A DNA stretch of 11,801 bases from contig WJJO01000337.1 of NCBI GenBank assembly GCA_014729665.1, positions 1 through 11,801 of the forward strand. The letters run 5' to 3'. Below are positions 1 through 6,357 of this stretch, piece by piece. Every line of letters begins with the position of its first letter. Positions within the stretch are counted from its first letter, which is position 1. Position numbers and translations under genes: made by a program. This DNA is from Caldifarciminota bacterium (GTDB lineage Bacteria; Hydrothermota; Tepidihabitantia; B3-TA06). The notes beneath the pieces are model-generated. The model saw only the letters and a program-made list of their open reading frames with translations. It did no database searches and had not been told where the DNA came from.

Positions 1-1
1 A

Positions 2-301
2 CGTCGAGAGAAAACGTTGACTATCTTTCTGACCACGCACGACATGAGCGAGGCGGAAAATATCTGCGACCGGGTAGCCATCATAGACAAGGGAAGGATA
101 GTGGCACTCGATACACCATCAGGTCTGAAGGAAATAGTCGGCAAGAAGGGCAACAGTCCTGATCCCGAACCTTCCGATGTTTCACTCGAGGATGTCTTCA
201 TGGAACTCACCCACAAGGAATGGGTGGATGACGTTGAGGAAGATAGCGACCTTGAGGAAGCGGATGATAGTAAGGTACAGAAAAACAATGATTTACCGTA
301 G
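2..301 (+). CDS. ABC-2 type transporter ATP-binding protein, C-terminal part (5' truncated by window edge)
   Basis: Open from the first bases of the window, so this is the end of a longer gene; the first in-frame methionine-type codon (TTG, 17) is internal. What remains is the last part of an ABC ATPase of the CcmA/DrrA type: a strand ending in TTHDM, which holds the switch (H-loop) histidine, then EAENICDRVAIIDKGRIVALDTP, the usual sequence that follows it in exporters of the ABC-2 class. Walker A, signature and Walker B lie upstream of the window. The last 30 or so residues are strongly acidic and probably unstructured. The stop codon TAG lies inside a 28-bp palindrome. The permease gene follows 70 bp downstream, so the two presumably form one exporter that uses ATP hydrolysis at the inner membrane. 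The substrate cannot be read from the sequence. Confidence 0.9.
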   Translation, partial: RREKTLTIFLTTHDMSEAENICDRVAIIDKGRIVALDTPSGLKEIVGKKGNSPDPEPSDVSLEDVFMELTHKEWVDDVEEDSDLEEADDSKVQKNNDLP

Positions 302-325
302 GGGTAATTCATGAATTACCCCTAC
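298..325. repeat. Perfect 28-bp palindrome at the end of the ABC ATPase gene
   Basis: Each half reads GTAGGGGTAATTCA and its reverse complement, with no mismatch and no spacer. It begins three bases before the end of the ATPase gene and supplies its TAG stop. In RNA it would form a strong hairpin (with a few central bases looping out), but no T-run follows, so it is not a standard intrinsic terminator. The form resembles dispersed REP-like palindromes of the GTAGGGGC...GCCCCTAC kind that I recall from many environmental bacterial genomes. That link is from memory and was not checked. Confidence 0.85.
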
Positions 326-358
326 ATCGATCAGCTACAGTGTTGATTACGTATTAAT

Positions 359-364
359 AAGGAG
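359..364 (+). promoter_or_regulatory. Ribosome binding site of the ABC-2 permease
   Basis: AAGGAG lies 7 nt before the ATG at 372, which settles that start. Confidence 0.8.
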
Positions 365-371
365 TTAAAAA

Positions 372-1205
372 ATGCAAAAGATGCCTACAATGGAGCCCTC
401 CCTTCCAGCCGGTGCCCAGCCGCGCATGAGGCTCAGGTTCCTGGCCCTCATCGAGCGCAACTTCTCTTTAATCAAGAGATACCTGGGCTGGGAAGCGGTA
501 TGGGTATTCTACTCCATCGTGAACGCCTTGTGCATCGGCTTCATAGGTGTAACGCAAGGCAAGGCGCAGGTGATGTATCTTGTGATAGGCGCACTGGTTT
601 GGGGTTTCCTTTCCCTTCTCTTCCACGAGCTTGCCGAGCAGGTTCAGTGGGAACGATGGGAAGGAACCATCGAGTATTCATTCATGGCCCCCATGCACAG
701 GCTTGCCTATCTCCTGGGCAACTGTTTTTATGCAATCGTCTATGGTGTATTCAGATCAGCCCTGCTTCTGGGGGTTCTTGCCCTGTTCCTAGGCCTCTCC
801 TTCAAGGGAGCCAACATCTTAGGTGCGCTTGTAGTACTTGTTGTCTCGGGCCTTTCCTTTATGGGACTGGGGCTGATTGCCGCCATCCTGCCCGTGCTTT
901 CGACCGAGCGTGGCGCCCAGGCGACTCACATTTTCCAGGCGCTCATTCTGCTGGTATCGGGTGTGTATTATGAGATAGACGTGCTTCCAAAATGGATACA
1001 GCCTGTTTCGGTTGTATCACCTGCGACCTACACACTGCGCGCAATAAGGGCCGCATTGCTTGAAGGTGCTACATTTCGCGAACTTCTGCCCTATATCCTG
1101 TTTCTTGCAGGGATCGGTATCGTGCTCGTACCTGTGGGATTTTTCATATTCACCCTGGCTGAGCGCTGGGCAAAGCGTAAGGGAAAACTGAAACGCAATG
1201 GCTAA
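372..1205 (+). CDS. ABC-2 type transporter permease
   Basis: A 277-residue integral membrane protein, the permease half of the exporter whose ATPase ends just upstream. After an approximately 40-residue cytoplasmic N-terminus with many basic residues, about six hydrophobic segments can be seen, near residues 42-60, 66-86, 113-142, 148-175, 185-200 and 240-265, followed by a basic C-terminus (AKRKGKLKRNG) that fits the positive-inside rule. The loop after the second segment contains ERWEGTIEY (about 94-102). A charged, glycine-containing motif of this kind is typical of ABC-2 permeases, where it lies near the ATPase interface. The segment VSPATYTLRAIRAALLEG (about 215-232) also resembles the C-terminal region of DrrB-type permeases. 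The substrate is unknown; lipids, polysaccharide or a small toxic molecule are all possible. Start is supported by an AAGGAG site. Confidence 0.88.
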   Translation: MQKMPTMEPSLPAGAQPRMRLRFLALIERNFSLIKRYLGWEAVWVFYSIVNALCIGFIGVTQGKAQVMYLVIGALVWGFLSLLFHELAEQVQWERWEGTIEYSFMAPMHRLAYLLGNCFYAIVYGVFRSALLLGVLALFLGLSFKGANILGALVVLVVSGLSFMGLGLIAAILPVLSTERGAQATHIFQALILLVSGVYYEIDVLPKWIQPVSVVSPATYTLRAIRAALLEGATFRELLPYILFLAGIGIVLVPVGFFIFTLAERWAKRKGKLKRNG

Positions 1206-1221
1206 CGGCAAGATATCGAGT

Positions 1222-1302
1222 AACCACAGAGAACACAAAGAATACACAGAGGGCACAGAGAAAAAACTTAAAAACTCTGTGTTCTCCGTGTCCTCTGTGT
1301 TG
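1222..1302. repeat. CACAGAG-type imperfect inverted repeat in the intergenic region
   Basis: The left arm (about 1222-1260) is built from degenerate copies of a unit like ACACAGAGG; the right arm (about 1275-1301) is built from its complement (CTCTGTGT, CCGTGTCCTCTGTG). They are separated by an A-rich spacer (AAAAAACTTAAAAA). The pair could fold into a long imperfect hairpin. It takes up most of the 151-bp gap between the permease and the ABC-F gene. It resembles the low-complexity ACCACAGAGGCACAGAG repeat I recall as scattered through intergenic regions of many uncultivated bacteria; the match is from memory. Confidence 0.75.
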
Positions 1303-1311
1303 AATTATACC

Positions 1312-1340
1312 TTGCGATGTGGAGCATTAATGAATAGAAT
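1312..1340 (+). promoter_or_regulatory. Possible sigma-70-type promoter of the ABC-F gene
   Basis: TTGCGA (1312-1317), a 17-bp spacer and TAGAAT (1335-1340). The -10 matches the consensus at five of six positions and the -35 at four. Transcription would start near 1347, just before the ribosome binding site, giving a very short leader. Moderate support only. Confidence 0.4.
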
Positions 1341-1359
1341 TACTGCTTAGGAGCTAATG

Positions 1360-3282
1360 ATGATTCAGTTAAAGGACGTCGGAGTCTCGTTCGGAGCGCG
1401 TGCATTGTTTGCCGGGATCAACCTGACCATAGGCGACCATTCGCGTATCGGTCTGGTAGGGGCAAACGGTACCGGGAAAACCACCCTGTTCCGGATGCTT
1501 AAAGGAGAATCTTCTCCTGATGAAGGCTCGATAGATATGCCCAAGGACATAAATATCGGCTATCTTCCTCAGGAAGAGATTGTGATGGAAGACGAAAGTA
1601 TATTCGATGCAGCCGTCGCCGCATTCGACCACGTTCACGAGTTAAGGGTAAGAATGCATAAACTTGAGCAAAGCATGCAGGATCCATCGTTGAGTCAAGA
1701 TGAGTTGGATAAGATTCTTTCAAGGTATTCTAGGTTTCAGGAGGAATACGCCCGGGACGGCTACACCTTCGAGTCCCGCACCGCGGAAATCCTGCAAGGT
1801 CTGGGGTTCAAGAAGCAGGATTTAGACCGTCCGTGCAGGGAGTTCTCCGGCGGTTACCAGATGCGGGTAGCCCTGGCCAGATTGCTTCTTTCCGAACCTG
1901 ATCTTCTGCTTCTGGATGAGCCGACGAACCATCTCGACCTGCCGTCAATCGAGTGGCTGGAAAGATTCATCAAGAACTTCAAGGGTGCATTGGTGATATC
2001 CTCCCACGACAGGTTCTTTTTAGACAGGGTGGTAGATTCTATCTGGGGTGTTGACTATGGAACCGTAACATCCTACAAGGGAAATTATACGAAATTTAAC
2101 GAACTTAAAAAGTCCAGGAAGGAACAGATTGAAAAGGAGATTAAAAAAATCGCCGAAACCCGCAAGCACCTTCAGCGTTTCATAGATAGATTCCGGGGTA
2201 CGCCCAAGAAGGCTGTTCTTGTTCGTTCCCGTAAGAAGATGCTTGCACGCCTGCCGGATGTTTCCTTACCCAAGGAAGACACTAAAACAATGAACCTGAG
2301 TTTCCCCGATGCCCCGAAGATATCGGGAAGGGTACTGGCCCTGGAGGATATTAGTAAAAGTTTCGATTCAAATCAGGTCTTCTCAGACGTAAACCTCACC
2401 GTAGAACCCGGGGATCGCCTAGCCCTGGTCGGGGCCAACGGCGAAGGGAAAACGACCTTGCTTCGTATCATCGCCGGTGAACTCGATGCCACCTCGGGCG
2501 AGGTCTGGCGCTCTTCAAAGCTCTTGTCGGCCTTCTACACTCAGATAGTGGAGGCTCGGCTTCATCCTGAAAATACCGTACTGGGAGAGCTTGAGGAAAT
2601 CGCTCCGGGGGAAGCTATACCTGCACTTCGAACCATCGCAGGAATGTTCCTGTTCCCCGGAGACGAGGCTGATAAAAAAGTGTCGGTTCTTTCCGGCGGC
2701 GAAAAGTCGCGTCTTGCCCTGGCCAAGATAATCCTTTCTCCCTCAAATCTCCTGCTTTTGGACGAGCCCACCAACCACCTCGATCTCCGTGCCAGGGACG
2801 TACTGGAACATGCAATCGGCGAATACCCGGGAACCGTAATCTTCTCAGCCCACGACCGTTTCCTGATAGACAGGCTTGCAAACAAGGTGGTCTATATAGG
2901 AGACGGCAAGGCAAACGTCCATTTAGGCAACTGGACCGATTATGAGCAGTGGAGGGAACGCCGCAGGACTAGGAAAACTACCGAGAGAAAAAGAGAGGTT
3001 ACGAAGAATGTCAATAGGCCTTATCAAAAAAAAGGAAAATCCAAACCTCCGGTAAAGGATAAGGAGAAGACCCGTCTGCAAAGACTTCGTGAAGAAGAAA
3101 CCAACCGGGTCTTTGCCGAGATTGAAGATGCCGAAAAGGAGGTTGCCGCGCTGGAGAGGGAGATGAGTAATCCGGAACTGTACGAGGATCCAGACAGGAT
3201 GCGGAAGGTTACCTCAAGGCACAGGAGCCTGAAGCAGGAGCTGAAGCACCTTCACGAACAGTTGGAAGGGCTGCTTTCTTAA
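1360..3282 (+). CDS. ABC-F family ATPase (YdiF/YheS-like ribosome-associated translation factor)
   Basis: A 640-residue soluble protein with two ABC ATPase domains and no membrane segment. Numbered from 1360: domain 1 has Walker A GANGTGKTT (34-42), signature SGGYQ (163-167), Walker B ending in D186-E187 followed by PTNHLD, and the switch histidine H216. Domain 2 has Walker A GANGEGKTT (358-366), signature SGGEK (445-449), D468-E469 with PTNHLD, and H498. Between them (about 238-302) is a charged helical linker with FIDRFRGTPKKAVLVRSRKKM, which in ABC-F proteins contacts P-site tRNA on the ribosome. The last 100 residues are highly charged and predicted coiled coil, as in the YdiF/YheS/Uup branch. 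Both catalytic glutamates are present, so it should be an active ATPase that acts on stalled or initiating ribosomes. There is no sign of a specific resistance role. ATG codons lie at 1357 and 1360; TAGGAG (1348-1353) is only 3 nt from the first and 6 nt from the second, so the second is preferred. Confidence 0.93.
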   Translation: MIQLKDVGVSFGARALFAGINLTIGDHSRIGLVGANGTGKTTLFRMLKGESSPDEGSIDMPKDINIGYLPQEEIVMEDESIFDAAVAAFDHVHELRVRMHKLEQSMQDPSLSQDELDKILSRYSRFQEEYARDGYTFESRTAEILQGLGFKKQDLDRPCREFSGGYQMRVALARLLLSEPDLLLLDEPTNHLDLPSIEWLERFIKNFKGALVISSHDRFFLDRVVDSIWGVDYGTVTSYKGNYTKFNELKKSRKEQIEKEIKKIAETRKHLQRFIDRFRGTPKKAVLVRSRKKMLARLPDVSLPKEDTKTMNLSFPDAPKISGRVLALEDISKSFDSNQVFSDVNLTVEPGDRLALVGANGEGKTTLLRIIAGELDATSGEVWRSSKLLSAFYTQIVEARLHPENTVLGELEEIAPGEAIPALRTIAGMFLFPGDEADKKVSVLSGGEKSRLALAKIILSPSNLLLLDEPTNHLDLRARDVLEHAIGEYPGTVIFSAHDRFLIDRLANKVVYIGDGKANVHLGNWTDYEQWRERRRTRKTTERKREVTKNVNRPYQKKGKSKPPVKDKEKTRLQRLREEETNRVFAEIEDAEKEVAALEREMSNPELYEDPDRMRKVTSRHRSLKQELKHLHEQLEGLLS

Positions 3283-3284
3283 CC

Positions 3285-3312
3285 TTGACACGGATGACCT
3301 TTTTCCTATGCT
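3285..3312 (+). promoter_or_regulatory. Predicted promoter of the lipoprotein gene
   Basis: A full-consensus -35 box TTGACA (3285-3290), a 16-bp spacer and TATGCT (3307-3312) lie in the 56-bp gap after the ABC-F gene. Transcription would begin near 3319, just upstream of the GGAGGT site at 3329-3334. The spacer length equals that of the purD and hup promoters in this window. Confidence 0.55.
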
Positions 3313-3338
3313 TATGAATTAAGCGAATGGAGGTATGT

Positions 3339-4472
3339 TTGAAAGAAATTCAAACCATCCGGGCTATTGCACTTGTTGCAGCGTTGCTGCTTTCGTGCAC
3401 CTCACTTGAAAGACCCGAGCTTGTATATCCGGTAGAGGGCGAGGAACTCCTCATTGCCAATCCGACCTTTATCTGGCACAAGGTAGCAGACGCTCGTTAC
3501 TACTCGATATCGATATCTGCGAATCCCGACTTCTCGGATGCGATCGATACGCTGGTTTTCGATGATACGTCATTTGTACTTACCGATACCCTGGGGTTGA
3601 ATACCGAATACTTCTGGAAGGTCTATGCGAACAACACCCAGGGAGGGATGAGCGATGCAAGCCTGATAGAAACCTTCAAGGTGAAGGCTGGCGTCGAATT
3701 GCTTACCCCCCGGACGTCGGACAGTACGGCGTGGCCGGTTTTTTCATGGGAAGGCTATCCCGGTGCATCAACCTACGTATTCCAGTTTTCGTTATATGCC
3801 GACTTCCGCAACTCCATCCTCGACACCCCGCTCGTGGAGAAAACCTGCCAGTTAACCGAAAGCCTCGAACCCGCTACCTATTACTGGCGGGTGAGAGCGT
3901 TATCCGCTGAAGATTCCATAAGCGCATGGTCGAAGGTGCGAAGGCTGGTTTCCTACAGGATTTCTGCAAGTTACTTCCCTGTTCAACTGGGTTCGCAGAT
4001 GCATTACACCCTGTACCATCTTGAGGGGAAAGGTGAAGGCTGGGCTCCTTACGCGCTTTTTGATACGACGGTTAATAAATCGGAGGACGTTACCTTCACG
4101 GTTTCAGACAGTTTCCGGATGGAAGGTCGTCTTTATTGGGTTTTGTCGAACGAATACCTCGATATCGGGGATACCTTTTCACAGACCTCCGATTCCATTT
4201 TTTCCCCTATATACTTCCTTGGAATGATATATCCGTCAAGCGAAGATGAATTCCTTACCCCGGTTAAGAAACCTATGGAGGTCATTTATGATTCTTCAGG
4301 GATTACCCTGACCTGGGTAACAGGCGACAGGGGGTTATCAGGCTACGACAGTATAGGGGTAAAAAGGGTTATGGGAGAAGGCGTAATCCGTCAGGTTCGG
4401 TTCATCTCCGATGTCCCCGACACCGGGGATGATATTTTCAACTGGTTGATTGACAGCCTAGAGTTGAGGTAA
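3339..4472 (+). CDS. Predicted lipoprotein with two fibronectin-III-like repeats
   Basis: Numbered from the TTG at 3339 (377 residues). A short charged N-terminus is followed by a hydrophobic stretch ending in LLLSC, a lipobox, so Cys20 should be lipidated and the protein anchored to a membrane on the periplasmic or outer side. Two tandem beta-sandwich repeats follow (about 26-117 and 118-207). Each has an early tryptophan (FIWHKV, FSWEGY), a SANPDFS or SLYADFR turn and a late YFWKV or YYWRV strand, the pattern of fibronectin-III-like domains seen in surface proteins. The remaining 170 residues look beta-rich and I do not recognise them. An ATG at 3327 is in frame but overlaps the GGAGGT ribosome binding site (3329-3334); the TTG sits 4 nt after that site and is the likelier start. 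Function unknown; binding of a surface partner is a guess from the repeats. Confidence 0.8.
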   Translation: MKEIQTIRAIALVAALLLSCTSLERPELVYPVEGEELLIANPTFIWHKVADARYYSISISANPDFSDAIDTLVFDDTSFVLTDTLGLNTEYFWKVYANNTQGGMSDASLIETFKVKAGVELLTPRTSDSTAWPVFSWEGYPGASTYVFQFSLYADFRNSILDTPLVEKTCQLTESLEPATYYWRVRALSAEDSISAWSKVRRLVSYRISASYFPVQLGSQMHYTLYHLEGKGEGWAPYALFDTTVNKSEDVTFTVSDSFRMEGRLYWVLSNEYLDIGDTFSQTSDSIFSPIYFLGMIYPSSEDEFLTPVKKPMEVIYDSSGITLTWVTGDRGLSGYDSIGVKRVMGEGVIRQVRFISDVPDTGDDIFNWLIDSLELR

Positions 4473-4478
4473 GTGAAC

Positions 4479-4506
4479 TTGACTTATCAGACTCCGTACA
4501 TATAGT
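4479..4506 (+). promoter_or_regulatory. Promoter placing the purD transcript start at its ATG (leaderless)
   Basis: TTGACT (4479-4484), a 16-bp spacer and TATAGT (4501-4506), each one mismatch from consensus. The start point expected 6-8 bases after the -10 box falls at 4512-4514, exactly the ATG of purD, and no Shine-Dalgarno sequence precedes that ATG. Confidence 0.6.
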
Positions 4507-4511
4507 TGTCC

Positions 4512-5813
4512 ATGAAGGTGTTTATCCTAGGCGGGGGCGGCAGGGAGCACGCCCTGGGTTGGAAGATGGCGCAATCCCCTGAAGTCAAGGGGCTTTACTT
4601 TTCCCCCGGAAATGCCGGTACATCCGAACTCGGCACAAACATCAATGCTAATCCTGCCGATGTGGAGACTGTTTTAACCCGGGCGCGTGAATTAAAGCCG
4701 GATTTGATAGTGGTCGGTCCTGAGGCTCCCCTGTTTGCGGGTGTTGCAGACAGGCTTGAGGAAGAAGGGTTCCTTATCTTCGGCCCGAAAAAAAGGGCCG
4801 CGATGCTTGAGCAGGAGAAGGCTTATGCAAAGGATTTCATGCAGCGTCACAATATCCCCACAGCCTCCTTCAAGGTATTCGATGAGGCCGCAGCGGCCAG
4901 ACGCTATATAGAGGGTAAGGAATCGGCACTGGTGGTAAAGGCGTCCGGCCCCGCACTCGGCAAAGGCGTAATAGTCTGTGATACACCCGAAGAGGCCTTA
5001 GCTGCGGTTGATAAAATCATGGTGGAAAAGAAGTTCGGCCCTGCCGGGGAAGAAATCGTTATTGAAGAGTGTCTCGAGGGTGAGGAGCTTTCCCTGCATA
5101 TCCTCACCGACGGAAAGAGAGTTCTCTCGTTTCCGGCTTCCCAGGACCATAAGCCCGTGGGAGAAGGCGATGAGGGTCCGAACACGGGCGGTATGGGTGC
5201 CTACGCGCCTGCGTCACTTGTCGATGCTGGGCTTCAGTCTCGCATCGATAATGAAATCGTCGAACCCGTGCTTGCAGGCCTCGAAGCCGAAGATATAGAC
5301 TACCGTGGACTTCTCTATATCGGACTTATGATTACTGAAAAAGGACCTCAAGTTCTTGAATTCAATTGCAGATTCGGTGATCCTGAAACCCAGCCCCTGA
5401 TGCTTCTTGCAGATGAGGAACTTGTTCCCCTGTTGACAGATACCGCACGAGGCAGGCTGTCGAAGTCGCGGAAGATAAAGACGAAAAAAGGCTATTCATT
5501 ATGCGTAGTCGCCGCATCTGCAGGGTACCCCGGGGCTTACAAGAAGGGGAAGCGGATAAGTCTCGGTAAAACCGAAGGCGTAGTCTGCTTCCATGCCGGA
5601 ACCAGGCATAAAGACGGGGAGATTGTCACGTCAGGTGGAAGGGTATTAGGGGTTACGGCCTTTTCCCCTGAACTCAAGGATGCGAAAATCAAGGCGTACG
5701 AAGCGTTAGACGAAAAGATCGTCGGTTTTGAAGGGATGTATTATCGTCGCGATATAGGTGATAAGGGGTTAAGGAAACTTGAAGGTAGAACTGATGAAAC
5801 CCCAGGGGATTAA
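4512..5813 (+). CDS. purD: Phosphoribosylamine-glycine ligase (GAR synthetase)
   Basis: Catalyses the ATP-dependent joining of phosphoribosylamine and glycine, step two of purine synthesis, in the cytoplasm. The 433 residues match the usual length. Visible landmarks from the N-terminus: GGGGREHALGW (7-17), PGNAGT (about 33-38), VVGPEAPL (about 68-75), the ATP-grasp segment ASGPALGKGVIV (about 144-155), NTGGMGAYAP (about 223-232) and the metal-binding EFNCRFGDPE (about 283-292), then the C-terminal domain. The ATP-grasp loop reads SGPALGKG where many PurD proteins have DGLAAGKG, a conservative variant. A TTG six bases upstream (4506) is in frame but lies within the -10 box, so ATG 4512 is preferred. 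purE follows after 42 bp and is probably co-transcribed. Confidence 0.95.
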   Translation: MKVFILGGGGREHALGWKMAQSPEVKGLYFSPGNAGTSELGTNINANPADVETVLTRARELKPDLIVVGPEAPLFAGVADRLEEEGFLIFGPKKRAAMLEQEKAYAKDFMQRHNIPTASFKVFDEAAAARRYIEGKESALVVKASGPALGKGVIVCDTPEEALAAVDKIMVEKKFGPAGEEIVIEECLEGEELSLHILTDGKRVLSFPASQDHKPVGEGDEGPNTGGMGAYAPASLVDAGLQSRIDNEIVEPVLAGLEAEDIDYRGLLYIGLMITEKGPQVLEFNCRFGDPETQPLMLLADEELVPLLTDTARGRLSKSRKIKTKKGYSLCVVAASAGYPGAYKKGKRISLGKTEGVVCFHAGTRHKDGEIVTSGGRVLGVTAFSPELKDAKIKAYEALDEKIVGFEGMYYRRDIGDKGLRKLEGRTDETPGD

Positions 5814-5849
5814 TAGAAAGTTGCATCACCATAGGTAAGATAAAATATC

Positions 5850-5854
5850 GGAGG
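5850..5854 (+). promoter_or_regulatory. Ribosome binding site deciding the purE start
   Basis: GGAGG lies 1 nt before the ATG at 5856 and 4 nt before the ATG at 5859. The second is the more workable start. Confidence 0.6.
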
Positions 5855-5858
5855 TATG

Positions 5859-6278
5859 ATGAATAGCTTAAAGGTTGCGATAGTTGCAGGCTCAAAAAGT
5901 GATGCCGATTACGTTAAGCTTGCAGAAGAGGAGTTGGCATCTCAGGCAGTTTCATACGAAACCTTCTATCTCTCCGCTCATCGTCAGCCCGATGAGGTAG
6001 CCGAGTTTTCCCGTAACGCTGCATCAAGTGGTTTTTCGGTAATAATAGCCATGGCCGGATATGCCGCCGCACTGCCCGGAGTTGTTGCTGCATATACAAC
6101 GCTGCCTGTCATCGGAGTTCCCCTTGATACTTCGCCCCTCGGCGGCTGGGACGCGCTTTTGTCCATAGTACAGATGCCTAAGGGTGTGCCGGTGGCTACT
6201 ATGAGTGTAGGACGTGCCGGGGCACGCAACGCCGCATGTTTTTGCAAAAGAATCATGGGAATATGCGAGAGGGGGTAG
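5859..6278 (+). CDS. purE: 5-(carboxyamino)imidazole ribonucleotide mutase, short at the C-terminus
   Basis: Class I PurE, which converts N5-CAIR to CAIR in purine synthesis and forms octamers in the cytoplasm. Numbered from 5859 (139 residues): GSKSD (11-15), SAHR with the catalytic His41, AGYAAALPGVVAAY in place of the usual AGGAAHLPG segment, then SIVQMPKGVPVATMSVG and AGARNAA. Two things are odd. The histidine of the AAHLPG segment is Ala71. The protein ends about 25 residues earlier than most family members, just after the NAA helix. A second reading frame open past the stop would bring it to about 165 residues (see the entry at 6277). It follows purD closely and likely shares its transcript. 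Identity is secure; whether the gene is intact is not. Confidence 0.88.
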   Translation: MNSLKVAIVAGSKSDADYVKLAEEELASQAVSYETFYLSAHRQPDEVAEFSRNAASSGFSVIIAMAGYAAALPGVVAAYTTLPVIGVPLDTSPLGGWDALLSIVQMPKGVPVATMSVGRAGARNAACFCKRIMGICERG

Positions 6279-6286
6279 TTCCCTCT
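6268..6286 (+). other. Small hairpin over the purE stop codon
   Basis: AGAGGG (6268-6273) pairs with CCCTCT (6281-6286) around a 7-nt loop that contains the TAG stop. No T-run follows, so it is a weak candidate for a terminator. It sits on the G-run where a frameshift would be needed to extend purE. Confidence 0.4.
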
Positions 6287-6357
6287 ATGTTGTGATGAGG
6301 GCATTCACCGATAACAATCTATCCAGGCTCAAGACGACTATCGTGGAGAGAATATGA
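6277..6357 (+). other. Open +1 reading frame that could be the displaced C-terminus of PurE
   Basis: In the frame one base ahead of purE the sequence stays open from the run of five Gs (6271-6275) to a TGA at 6355-6357. It encodes a tail ending FTDNNLSRLKTTIVERI, which loosely resembles the D-x-x-L...L helix that closes PurE proteins. Loss of one G would give about 165 residues, the usual family length. The TGA would then overlap the ATG of the next gene as ATGA, the arrangement also seen between mtnA and the barrel gene. It could equally be chance, since the gap is only 75 bp. Confidence 0.35.

Noticed and set aside
343..357. Possible promoter before the permease (TTGATT and TATTAA)
   Set aside because: The boxes are only a few bases apart, far too close for RNA polymerase, and the downstream one abuts the ribosome binding site.
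500..973. Second plus-strand open frame of 157 codons inside the ABC-2 permease gene
   Set aside because: The permease frame has clear membrane segments and a ribosome binding site; this one has no family features and is Cys/Arg/His-rich.
1222..1302. CRISPR array in the repeat-rich gap before the ABC-F gene
   Set aside because: The units are about 9 bp, degenerate and inverted about a centre, without regular spacers.
1360..3282. ABC-F gene as an antibiotic-resistance determinant
   Set aside because: The linker and C-terminus resemble housekeeping YdiF/YheS types, and no resistance or mobile context is present.
3327..3338. ATG at 3327 as start of the lipoprotein
   Set aside because: This codon overlaps the GGAGGT ribosome binding site; the TTG at 3339 is correctly spaced and still leaves a full signal peptide.
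5821..5846. Possible promoter before purE (TTGCAT and TAAAAT)
   Set aside because: The spacer is 14 bp, too short for good function, and purE follows purD by 42 bp, so co-transcription explains it better.
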